Positions 1-5,193 of a stretch of 5,193 nt of DNA are shown one piece after another. Origin of the DNA: an uncultured Verrucomicrobiales bacterium (GTDB lineage: Bacteria > Verrucomicrobiota > Verrucomicrobiia > Verrucomicrobiales > Akkermansiaceae). Below the pieces are notes generated by a model that saw only the letters and a program-made list of their open reading frames with translations, was not told the DNA's origin and searched no databases. The stretch lies in assembly GCA_937952875.1 (NCBI GenBank), contig CALFDI010000066.1:1-5193 (forward strand), given 5' to 3'. Position numbers and translations under genes: made by a program. Every line of letters starts with the position of its first letter. Positions within the stretch are counted from its first letter, which is position 1.

Positions 1-501
1 GCTAAAGCGATCCATCAGGACGAATCCTGTCAATAGACTCCCTGCACCAGAGCCTAAGATATTTGCCAGATAGAGGTAGGAAAGTCCTGCGCCGGCCTTC
101 TCGTCAGGCTTTATGGCGAAGTGGCAGATCAAGGGCAGAGTCGCACCTAAGAGCGCAGCAGCAAGGGCGACGAGCGGCAACGTCCAGACATAGGACATAA
201 AAGTGACGAGCCACGAAATGAGAGGCACTAATAAAAATCCAAACACGTTAGCCCCGAGAACGAACCACGAGAGCGCCCGTAAATGCCGCGGGTTCTGCCC
301 GTCCTTTTCATCCTGATATTTCAAGCTCCAGAGTGAACCGAGAGCGAGACCTATGAGGTAAGTGCCGAGCATGGCCCCGAAGACCCAAGCGAGCGAGCCA
401 GAGGCAAAGCTGTAGAGACGAATCCAACAAATCTCATAGCTGAGCGCTATGAATCCAGTCAGCGTGACTAAGCACAATGCTATGATAAATCTGGTATTCA
501 T
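1..501 (-). CDS. Spermidine synthase-like multi-pass membrane protein, N-terminal part (runs off left edge)
   Basis: Starting at the ATG at 501-499, the frame stays open for 167 codons to the window edge, so the C-terminal part is missing. The visible part is almost entirely membrane: hydrophobic stretches at about residues 5-24, 36-58, 77-100, 104-129 and 141-163. It carries the pattern typical of the membrane domain of fused MFS/spermidine-synthase-like proteins: ALSYEICWIR (19-28), GTYLIGLALGS (46-56), LLGATLPLICH (117-127) and YLANILGSGAGSLLTGF (144-160). The same landmarks occur in the same order in the upstream gene, so the two are paralogous membrane halves. In this family a Rossmann-type aminopropyltransferase-like domain often follows the membrane part; whether it is present here lies beyond the edge. 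The start is well supported by an AAGGAGG box inside the upstream gene and by the ATGA overlap with that gene's stop. Substrate and reaction cannot be told from this fragment. Confidence 0.8.
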   Translation of the reverse strand, partial: MNTRFIIALCLVTLTGFIALSYEICWIRLYSFASGSLAWVFGAMLGTYLIGLALGSLWSLKYQDEKDGQNPRHLRALSWFVLGANVFGFLLVPLISWLVTFMSYVWTLPLVALAAALLGATLPLICHFAIKPDEKAGAGLSYLYLANILGSGAGSLLTGFVLMDRFS

Positions 502-1127
502 ACTTTACGCGCCTCCTTTTTCCAAAAATGTAAGATCGTCAGCCCTGCGAGTAAGTTAAAGCAGACAGCGACATAGACAGACCCTGTGAGACCGAGAAAT
601 CTCAGGCAGACAAAAGCAGCGAGAAACGCGCCGAGACCAGCACCGAGCGTATTCACAAAATAGAGCATGCTGACTGAGTATCCGACGCTCTTCGTCACGC
701 TGACGTAATGCGCTACGAGTAATGGAAGCGTGCTGCCCATCAGGAGTGTCGGTATGAGAATCAGACTGAATGCCAGCGCGCCCGTTGTGAGTGTGCCCAC
801 TCCAGCAGTCATCTGACCAACGGCAGAAAAGAGGTGAAGTGAAACGAGGCCATACAAACCAATTCCAATCTCTACTAACGAGAAAATGAGTAGTAGACGT
901 GGGCCAGGCTTTTTCGAAATGGCGCCTCCAAATATACTTCCTATCCCGAGCCCGAGCATGAAGGCCGAGACGACCATCGCTACAGATTCGATATTGCTCC
1001 CATAAATGGTAAGGAGAGATCTCTGCCAGATCAACTGGTAGAATAGAGCGGAGATCCCTGAAAGGGTGAAGACGCCAAAGAGTATCCGCGGTGGGATGCC
1101 TAAGGCCTGAGTGTGTGATGTGGTCAT
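498..1127 (-). CDS. Short membrane protein matching the membrane domain of spermidine synthase-like proteins
   Basis: A 209-residue integral membrane protein with about six helices: roughly residues 14-34, 45-70, 77-100, 110-141, 148-173 and 180-200. Family landmarks are SGISALFYQLIWQR (23-36), FMLGLGIGS (56-64), PTLLMGSTLPLL (126-137) and LYFVNTLGAGLGAFLAAF (155-172). These match the membrane module of fused MFS/spermidine-synthase-like proteins, but the gene stops after the module with a basic tail (KKEARKV) and has no catalytic domain. Its TGA overlaps the ATG of a second, homologous membrane gene, so translation is probably coupled and the two products may pair in the membrane (inference). 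It begins 38 bases after tyrS and is probably cotranscribed with it. No good ribosome binding site precedes its own ATG. Function unknown; a true polyamine role should not be assumed. Confidence 0.8.
   Translation of the reverse strand: MTTSHTQALGIPPRILFGVFTLSGISALFYQLIWQRSLLTIYGSNIESVAMVVSAFMLGLGIGSIFGGAISKKPGPRLLLIFSLVEIGIGLYGLVSLHLFSAVGQMTAGVGTLTTGALAFSLILIPTLLMGSTLPLLVAHYVSVTKSVGYSVSMLYFVNTLGAGLGAFLAAFVCLRFLGLTGSVYVAVCFNLLAGLTILHFWKKEARKV
512..518 (-). promoter_or_regulatory. Strong ribosome binding site for the left-edge membrane gene
   Basis: On the minus strand AAGGAGG lies 10 bases before the ATG at 501 and inside the last codons (Lys-Lys-Glu-Ala) of the preceding gene. It is a near-perfect Shine-Dalgarno site, whereas the preceding gene and the reductase have none that is clear. 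It fixes the downstream start and supports coupled translation through the ATGA overlap at 498-501. Confidence 0.8.
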
Positions 1128-1165
1128 TGAAAGATTTTTTCCCAGTAGGAGCGAAGAAGGCGCTG

Positions 1166-2386
1166 TTAAATGAACTTAACCGACTGCTTCTTCGATAAGC
1201 GCAGGACTTGCCCTGCGACTGGGGCGATAGATGCCATAGGGTCCGTGAGCTTTTCCCCATCTAACTGAGCTGCGCCAGTGGTGATATACTGCTTCCGTAG
1301 TTCACCGTTCGACTTCTGCATGCTAAAGCCTTTATCAAAGGCTGCAGCACAAAGCTTAATCACGGTGAGATCTGTAGGGAGATCTGAGAGTGCTAGCTCG
1401 ACGGCGCCCGCAGAGGTATCTTTCTGAGAAAAACGCGCTTCCCATGTCGCGCGAGCCTGAGTGGCAGCGTCTTCATCGTGATAGCGTGCCGTGAGCTTCC
1501 CAGCGAGTTGCTTCTTCGCCTCCATCGGGTGCAGTGTGGAATCGAGCGTCTCCCCCAGAAGGAGTGAGTAGTAGCGAGACATGAGGTCATCCGAGATACT
1601 CATGAGCTTGCCAAACATCTCGACGGGTTCCTCATTCACACCGATGTAGTTTTTCGAACTCTTCGACATCTTTTTCACCCCATCGAGGCCTTCTAGGAGT
1701 GGCATGGTCATGACAACCTGCTGCGGCATGCCTTCTTCTTTCTGCAGATCACGCCCAACGAGGATATTGAAAAGCTGATCTGTTCCACCAATTTCGACAT
1801 CTGCACGGACTTCTACGGAATCCCAGCCTTGGACGATGGGGTATTGCACCTCGTGAAGGCGCACTTCCTGGCCTTTTTCGATGCGGCCTTTGAAGTCCTC
1901 GCGCTGAAGCATCTGCTGCATCGTCACGCGCGCATTGAGGCGCAGGACATCTGAAAAGGTCATCTTGCAGAACCAGTCACCATTATAGACGACTTCGGTC
2001 TTATCCTTATCTAACACCTTAAACGCTTGGTCGGTGTATGTCTTCGCATTTTCCAAGACCTCCTCACGCGTGATCGGCGGACGTAGACTCGAGCGGCCAG
2101 TCGGATCGCCGATAGTAGCGGTGAAGTCACCGATGATGAGAACCGCCTGATGGCCCAGCTCTTGGAACTGGCGCAGCTTTTCTAACACCACCGTATGGCC
2201 AAAGTGGATGTCTGGCGCTGTCGGGTCCACGCCGAGCTTAATGCGGAGCGGCCGACCTTCCTTGAGCTTATCGACCAACTCTTTCTCCGGCTGGACCTTT
2301 GCGGTGCCTGCGGTGAGGATTTTCAATTGCTCGTCTACGGGTAAACTCATGTGCAGATGTGAAGGGAACTCGGTGCTCTTTGTCAA
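1166..2386 (-). CDS. tyrS: Tyrosyl-tRNA synthetase (type 2)
   Basis: A cytoplasmic class Ic aminoacyl-tRNA synthetase that activates tyrosine with ATP and loads it onto tRNA-Tyr. Counting from the TTG at 2386 it has 406 residues, normal for the family. The Rossmann catalytic core carries the HIGH motif as HFGH (61-64) in LGVDPTAPDIHFGH, GDFTATIGDPTGRSS (86-100), the tyrosine and ATP pocket with Tyr182, Gln186, Asp189, Asp196, GG (200-201), Asp203 and Gln204, and a perfect KMSKS at 239-243. A C-terminal S4-like RNA-binding domain covers about 345-406 (KLCAAAFDKGFSMQKSNGEL, ITTGAAQLDGEKL). Two starts are possible. TTG at 2386 has AAGGAG nine bases upstream. ATG at 2350 gives MSLPVDEQLKIL, closer to the usual family N terminus, but has no ribosome site. 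No frameshift or missing catalytic residue is seen. It leads the leftward gene run. Confidence 0.97.
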   Translation of the reverse strand: MTKSTEFPSHLHMSLPVDEQLKILTAGTAKVQPEKELVDKLKEGRPLRIKLGVDPTAPDIHFGHTVVLEKLRQFQELGHQAVLIIGDFTATIGDPTGRSSLRPPITREEVLENAKTYTDQAFKVLDKDKTEVVYNGDWFCKMTFSDVLRLNARVTMQQMLQREDFKGRIEKGQEVRLHEVQYPIVQGWDSVEVRADVEIGGTDQLFNILVGRDLQKEEGMPQQVVMTMPLLEGLDGVKKMSKSSKNYIGVNEEPVEMFGKLMSISDDLMSRYYSLLLGETLDSTLHPMEAKKQLAGKLTARYHDEDAATQARATWEARFSQKDTSAGAVELALSDLPTDLTVIKLCAAAFDKGFSMQKSNGELRKQYITTGAAQLDGEKLTDPMASIAPVAGQVLRLSKKQSVKFI

Positions 2387-2395
2387 ATGCTCAGG

Positions 2396-2401
2396 CTCCT
2401 T
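2396..2401 (-). promoter_or_regulatory. Ribosome binding site favouring the TTG start of tyrS
   Basis: AAGGAG on the minus strand stands 9 bases before the TTG at 2386. The next in-frame start, ATG at 2350, has no purine-rich box nearby, so this site favours the rare TTG start and a 12-residue N-terminal extension. The upstream in-frame stop at 2443-2441, with no ATG, GTG or TTG between, limits the gene to these two starts. Confidence 0.5.
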
Positions 2402-2512
2402 CGGGCGCTCGTAGATAAAGAAAATAGCGTCACAGGGCTTTTAAACCGATTTCTCACCTCCTCTCTTTTCACATATTTCTGAAAAAAAATGACCCCTTCT
2501 CACCTACACATA

Positions 2513-2614
2513 ATGAAAGCCGTTCATCATAATTGGGCTGATCATATCACTTTTCAGTATGAAACGGGCTTGAAAACTGCAGCTGATGCACCGAAGTTGC
2601 CGCTCCGTTGGTAA
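2513..2614 (+). CDS. Possible 33-residue small ORF in the leader of the flavoprotein gene
   Basis: An ATG-to-TAA frame of 34 codons ends 49 bases before the reductase ATG. The predicted peptide begins MKAVHHNWADHITFQYETG and ends KLPLRW; it is soluble, with no membrane segment and no cysteine. I do not recognise a family. It has no Shine-Dalgarno site, but neither does the reductase next to it. Residue composition looks protein-like rather than random, but at this length an open frame by chance is quite possible. If real it could be a small protein cotranscribed with the reductase or a leader peptide. It is not rich in Cys or Met, which argues against a classical attenuator peptide for sulfur genes. 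Confidence 0.3.
   Translation: MKAVHHNWADHITFQYETGLKTAADAPKLPLRW
2517..2571 (+). promoter_or_regulatory. Possible leader hairpin upstream of the flavoprotein gene
   Basis: AAGCCGTTCAT (2517-2527) pairs with ATGAAACGGGCTT (2559-2571): 11 Watson-Crick pairs with two single-base bulges on the right arm and a 31-base loop that itself contains TGAT/ATCA. It lies inside the possible small ORF. It may be a fold in the 5' leader, or chance; no riboswitch class that I know matches it. Confidence 0.25.
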
Positions 2615-2631
2615 GGATTCCCTCTGAATCC
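2615..2631 (+). promoter_or_regulatory. Short perfect hairpin just before the flavoprotein gene
   Basis: GGATTC (2615-2620) and GAATCC (2626-2631) are perfect inverted repeats around a 5-base CCTCT loop. They begin one base after the TAA of the small ORF and end 32 bases before the reductase ATG. There is no T-run after it, so it is not a normal terminator; it could be an operator half-site pair or an mRNA stem near the initiation region. Confidence 0.3.
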
Positions 2632-2663
2632 CTTCCTCTAGGCGGACTTCATCCCCTTTTCTT

Positions 2664-4400
2664 ATGTCCATTCCTCACGTTCCTGAAGACGCGCCATTCA
2701 GTGCTGAACAGCGCCAGTGGCTCAACTCCTTTCTCGCGAAGGCCTTTGCTGACATGCAGGCTGGCGCCGCCAGTGCTCCTGCAGGCCCCGCTACCCCTGT
2801 CACCATCCTCGTCGGATCCCAGACCGGCACATCTGAGAGCACTGCGAAAAAATTCGCCAAACAGGCTAAGAAGCGGAATCTCGATCCGACCATCATCGAT
2901 ATGGCAGACTTCGAGAATGAAAAGCTCTCCGCGATCGAAAATCTTCTCATCATCACCTCTACCTACGGCGACGGCGAGCCGCCTGATAGTGCAGCAGATC
3001 TACACGAGTGGATCGGGTCAGACTCTGCTCCTAAGCTAGAGAACACGAAGTTCTCAGTCCTCGCGCTCGGTGACCGCGAGTATCCAGACTTTTGCCAATG
3101 CGGTATCGAGTTCGACCTCCGTCTAGAGGCGCTCGGCGCAGAGCGTATCTATCCGCGAATCGACTGTGATGTCGACTTCGATGATGAATTCGCCCAGTGG
3201 TCTGATGGAGTTATCGACTACTTCGCACCCGCTGCAGGAGCTGCCATCGTCGATGACGGTGTCGATCAGGAAGAAGATGGCTGGAGTAAAACCAACCCCT
3301 TCCCTGCTAAGCTCATTGTCAGCCGAGATCTCAATGCCCCAGAGAGCGAAAAGAACACGCACCACGTCGAAATTTCCCTCGAAGGCTCAGGTCTCGAGTA
3401 TCAGGTAGGTGACGCCCTCGGTGTCCTTCCTCGCAATGAAGACGCTCTCGTCGACGAGATCATTGAGAATCTGAACTTTAAGCCGACCGAAATCGTAGAG
3501 CTACCAAACGGACAAGAAGCGACTCTACGTGAAGCACTGATCTCCAGCTATGACATCCGCAGCATCAACGCCGCATTTATCAAAGACTGGGCCGCTCGTG
3601 GCTTCCACCCATATCTGCGCTCGCTCGCAGAAGGAGGAACAAAGGAGCAGATCGATGACTTCTGCTGGGGCCGTGAACTGATCGACCTGATCATACACTT
3701 CCCCGCTGACTTCTCTGATGCTGAGGAATTCCTCGGCGCTCTGAAGAAACTCCAGCCGCGCCTTTACTCGATCTCAAGCAGCCCAAAGGCCCATCCTGGC
3801 GAAGTCCACCTCACCGTTGGCAAGGTCGTCTACAGCTCGCATGATCGTGAGCGCGGTGGTGTCTGCTCCACCTATCTCTGCGATCGCGTCGATCACGATA
3901 TCAACATCGGTGTCTACATGCACTCGAACAATGCCTTCCGCCCACCAGCAGATGATAAAGACCTCATCATGTGTGGCCCTGGCACCGGAATCGCCCCATT
4001 CCGCGCATTCCTAGAAGAGCGCGCTGCGAATAAGGCATCTGGCCGGAATTGGATGTTCTTTGGCAATCCACATGAAGCCACAGACTACCTCTATAAAGAG
4101 GAATTCGAGTCCTACCTCTCAGAGGGCACATTGACGAAAATGACAACTGCCTGGTCCCGCGACCAAGCACAGAAAGTCTACGTGCAAGACAAGATGATCG
4201 AGCACGCTCAAGAACTGTGGGACTGGTTCGAAGGCGGCGCTAGCTTCGCCGTCTGCGGTGATGCCTCTCGCATGGCTAAAGACGTCGATAAAGCTCTGCA
4301 CACCATAGCCGAAACAGCCGGTGGCCTCTCCCCCGAAGCTGCTGTCGAATGGGTCAAAGCACTCAAAAAAGAAAAACGCTACGTCCGAGACGTTTACTAA
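2664..4400 (+). CDS. cysJ: NADPH-dependent diflavin reductase, sulfite reductase flavoprotein (CysJ) type
   Basis: A complete 578-residue soluble flavoprotein that takes electrons from NADPH through FAD to FMN and on to a partner, most likely sulfite reductase hemoprotein. Flavodoxin-like FMN domain, about 45-190: phosphate loop GSQTGT (51-56), TSTYGDGEPP (98-107) and LALGDREYPDFC (133-144). FAD domain with connecting insert, about 210-425: GDALGVLPRN (249-258), RLYSISSSP (366-374) and GGVCSTYL (398-405). NADP domain, about 430-578: MCGPGTGIAPFRAFL (436-450), FFGNPHEATDYLY (465-477), the 2'-phosphate-reading SRD...KVYVQ (498-508), CGDASRMAKDV (531-541) and a final KRYVRDVY. The last Tyr is as in CysJ, where P450 reductase has Trp. 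Ser369, Cys531 and Asp576 match the hydride-transfer residues of this fold. The acidic linker near 197-205 separates the first two domains. The start is fixed by an upstream in-frame stop at 2625. No hemoprotein (cysI) gene lies beside it, so its redox partner is unproven. Confidence 0.93.
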   Translation: MSIPHVPEDAPFSAEQRQWLNSFLAKAFADMQAGAASAPAGPATPVTILVGSQTGTSESTAKKFAKQAKKRNLDPTIIDMADFENEKLSAIENLLIITSTYGDGEPPDSAADLHEWIGSDSAPKLENTKFSVLALGDREYPDFCQCGIEFDLRLEALGAERIYPRIDCDVDFDDEFAQWSDGVIDYFAPAAGAAIVDDGVDQEEDGWSKTNPFPAKLIVSRDLNAPESEKNTHHVEISLEGSGLEYQVGDALGVLPRNEDALVDEIIENLNFKPTEIVELPNGQEATLREALISSYDIRSINAAFIKDWAARGFHPYLRSLAEGGTKEQIDDFCWGRELIDLIIHFPADFSDAEEFLGALKKLQPRLYSISSSPKAHPGEVHLTVGKVVYSSHDRERGGVCSTYLCDRVDHDINIGVYMHSNNAFRPPADDKDLIMCGPGTGIAPFRAFLEERAANKASGRNWMFFGNPHEATDYLYKEEFESYLSEGTLTKMTTAWSRDQAQKVYVQDKMIEHAQELWDWFEGGASFAVCGDASRMAKDVDKALHTIAETAGGLSPEAAVEWVKALKKEKRYVRDVY

Positions 4401-4423
4401 AAAGAGATTCCACTCCTTCTTCC

Positions 4424-4462
4424 AAAAGCCGCTCCTTCAACCAAGGGCGGCTTTTTTGTTTT
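4424..4462 (+). terminator. Intrinsic terminator of the flavoprotein gene, between converging genes
   Basis: AAAAGCCGC (4424-4432) pairs perfectly with GCGGCTTTT (4447-4455); inside, after one bulged T, CCTT pairs with AAGG around a 5-base loop. A run of T follows (TTTTTTGTTTT, 4452-4462). It begins 23 bases after the reductase stop. The minus strand reads the same stem followed by only four T, so it may act more weakly on the converging DoxX-like gene, whose stop is at 4472. Confidence 0.9.
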
Positions 4463-4471
4463 AAGGGCACC

Positions 4472-4834
4472 TCAAATAGCTCCTTCAGCCATCTTATGCA
4501 GATAAATGTGAGAAATCACGAGTAATGCTAAGAAGAAAACGGAAATGAGAGAGAGTCCTATCGGATCACCGTGAGCGGTATGTGCGACTATTGCCGTGAT
4601 AAAAAAGAGCCCAATACCAGCATACGCCCACTCCTTCATCGGCATTGGGATCTGTGGTAGAAGAAGAAAAATAACGCCGATAACTTTAAGCACTGCCAAC
4701 TGAATCCGAAATGAATCAGGGAATCCCAACTCTCTCACTCCATCAATTGTTCCTTTATGGAAAATGTATGTGAATGCACTCAGCGCCACCATAGCTGCCA
4801 CCATCGACGTTGACCCCCAATAAATCATTTTCAT
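4472..4834 (-). CDS. DoxX-like small membrane protein
   Basis: A 120-residue protein with four membrane helices at about residues 5-24, 43-61, 68-87 and 93-113, the normal size and layout of the DoxX-like (DoxX_2) family. Recognisable landmarks are LGFPDSFRIQLAVLKVIG (36-53), the proline-rich turn after helix 2, the EWAYAGIGLFF stretch at the start of helix 3, and IVAHTAHGDP (82-91), the conserved His-containing end of helix 3. Members sit in the inner membrane and are linked loosely to redox or thiol stress; the biochemical function of this subfamily is not settled. The ATG at 4834 is the first in-frame candidate; ATG at 4828 would cost only two residues. No ribosome site is properly spaced from either (GGTG lies over 20 bases upstream). 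It converges on the flavoprotein gene and appears to be a single-gene unit. Confidence 0.85.
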   Translation of the reverse strand: MKMIYWGSTSMVAAMVALSAFTYIFHKGTIDGVRELGFPDSFRIQLAVLKVIGVIFLLLPQIPMPMKEWAYAGIGLFFITAIVAHTAHGDPIGLSLISVFFLALLVISHIYLHKMAEGAI

Positions 4835-5193
4835 ACGATTACAAATAGATCTGCACCTTACCTAATACCAAGAAGAAAAGACTTTCTTGATGAGAAGAAG
4901 ACCAAACGCATTTTAAGGCACCTCCGGCAACTTGCTTTCGATCAAAAAACAGGTTCAGATTTTCTCAAATTAAGGCGGTTTTGGACTTTTTGAATGAATT
5001 CATAAGGTCTGAAACCAATGCTGAGATGGGGGAATCTGAGTCTGTTTTTAAAAATGAAATTACCGGAGGCGCCCTTTATCACAATTTTTCATTGATATAA
5101 GGTCCATTCATGAGAGCTGTTCATTTTAAATAGCTTCGAAAAGCCTCTTTTTCTCATGCTTTCGAGTTGCCCATAGTCCTCCCCTAGGCATGC
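4835..5193. other. 359-base stretch without a convincing gene, upstream of the DoxX-like gene
   Basis: This AT-rich stretch must contain the promoter of the DoxX-like gene but I cannot place convincing -35 and -10 boxes. It holds the fold-back element at 4915-5075, a 6-base-pair hairpin at 4873-4888 (AAGAAA, loop AGAC, TTTCTT), and several tiny minus-strand frames. One frame at 4911-4858 (17 codons) has GGAGG nine bases before its ATG. Another pair at 5174-5154 and 5157-5089 (6 and 22 codons) is joined by an ATGA overlap, with GGGGAGG before the first. A plus-strand frame is open from 4894 to 5100 but has no good start. None is long enough to call as a gene. Confidence 0.6.
4915..5075. repeat. 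161-base imperfect fold-back (long inverted repeat), MITE-like or structured RNA
   Basis: The two halves are near reverse complements in three nested blocks. Outer: 4915-4933 against 5057-5075, 19 aligned positions, 15 Watson-Crick and four that are A/C on the plus strand and G/U in a minus transcript; core CCTCCGG. Middle: 4945-4967 against 5027-5049, 23 consecutive pairs in a plus transcript including five G/U. Inner: 4977-4989 against 5004-5016, 13 consecutive pairs including three G/U, closing a 14-base loop that contains the palindrome ATGAATTCAT (4994-5003). Small internal loops separate the blocks. No transposase and no clear target-site duplication is visible. Likely a small non-autonomous element or a folded RNA; a simple terminator is excluded by its size and lack of a T-run. 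Confidence 0.65.

Noticed and set aside
556..1260. 234-codon open frame on the minus strand overlapping the 209-residue membrane gene and the end of tyrS
   Set aside because: It is longer than the membrane gene but its translation is rich in Arg, Ser, His and Trp without any domain, and it conflicts with a frame that shows clear family motifs and with the coding end of tyrS. It is a frame shadow.
2375..2457. Near-perfect Shine-Dalgarno match GGAGGTGA on the minus strand, about 70 bases upstream of tyrS, with a GTG frame ending at the tyrS TTG
   Set aside because: No start codon lies at a usable distance after the box; the GTG is part of the box itself, and the frame has no protein character.
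2387..2512. T-box, SAM riboswitch or similar known RNA in the divergent region
   Set aside because: I looked for the conserved cores and saw none on either strand; only weak AT-rich promoter-like hexamers are present.
4858..4911. 17-codon frame (MRLVFFSSRKSFLLGIR) with GGAGG nine bases upstream, minus strand, ahead of the DoxX-like gene
   Set aside because: The GGAGG is part of the fold-back's outer stem core (CCGGAGG), so the apparent ribosome site is better explained by the repeat; a leader peptide cannot be excluded but nothing else supports it.
4915..5075. Fold-back read as an integron attC recombination site
   Set aside because: The ends do not show the RYYYAAC and GTTRRRY core sites, the structure pairs through most of its length, and no integrase or cassette array is visible.
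4894..5100. Plus-strand frame open for 68 codons across the fold-back
   Set aside because: It has no ATG near its beginning and no ribosome site, and its content is dictated by the inverted repeat.

Overview
The window looks like ordinary chromosome from a Gram-negative bacterium. Protein style (a type-2 tyrosyl-tRNA synthetase, a stand-alone CysJ-like diflavin reductase, fused-MFS/spermidine-synthase-type membrane proteins) and sparse Shine-Dalgarno sites suggest a PVC-type lineage, perhaps Verrucomicrobiota. That placement is an impression from reading the sequence, not a search result. There is no phage, CRISPR, toxin-antitoxin, transposase, tRNA or rRNA gene here.

Layout. Positions 1-2386 form a leftward gene run: tyrS, then after 38 bases a 209-residue membrane protein, then, with an ATGA stop/start overlap, a second membrane protein of the same architecture that runs off the left edge. 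The last two look like the membrane part of the spermidine-synthase-like family spread over two coupled genes. Positions 2387-2663 are the divergent intergenic region between tyrS and the reductase; it holds a possible 33-codon ORF and two small hairpins on the rightward leader. Positions 2664-4400 encode a complete rightward CysJ-type NADPH flavoprotein (FMN domain, FAD domain, NADP domain, C-terminal Tyr), closed by a clear intrinsic terminator at 4424-4462. A convergent four-helix DoxX-like membrane protein lies at 4472-4834, so the terminator sits between two converging genes.

The last 359 bases (4835-5193) carry no convincing gene. They contain the most unusual object in the window: a 161-base imperfect fold-back (4915-5075) whose two halves pair over most of their length in three nested stems. 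It could be a decayed MITE-like element or a structured RNA. It lies upstream of the DoxX-like gene.

Functionally the genes do not form one pathway: tRNA charging (tyrS), an unidentified membrane enzyme or transporter-like pair, an electron-transfer flavoprotein probably for sulfite reduction (its hemoprotein partner is not in view), and a small membrane protein. I found no clear evidence of a new multi-gene system; the fold-back element and the split membrane pair are the points worth following.
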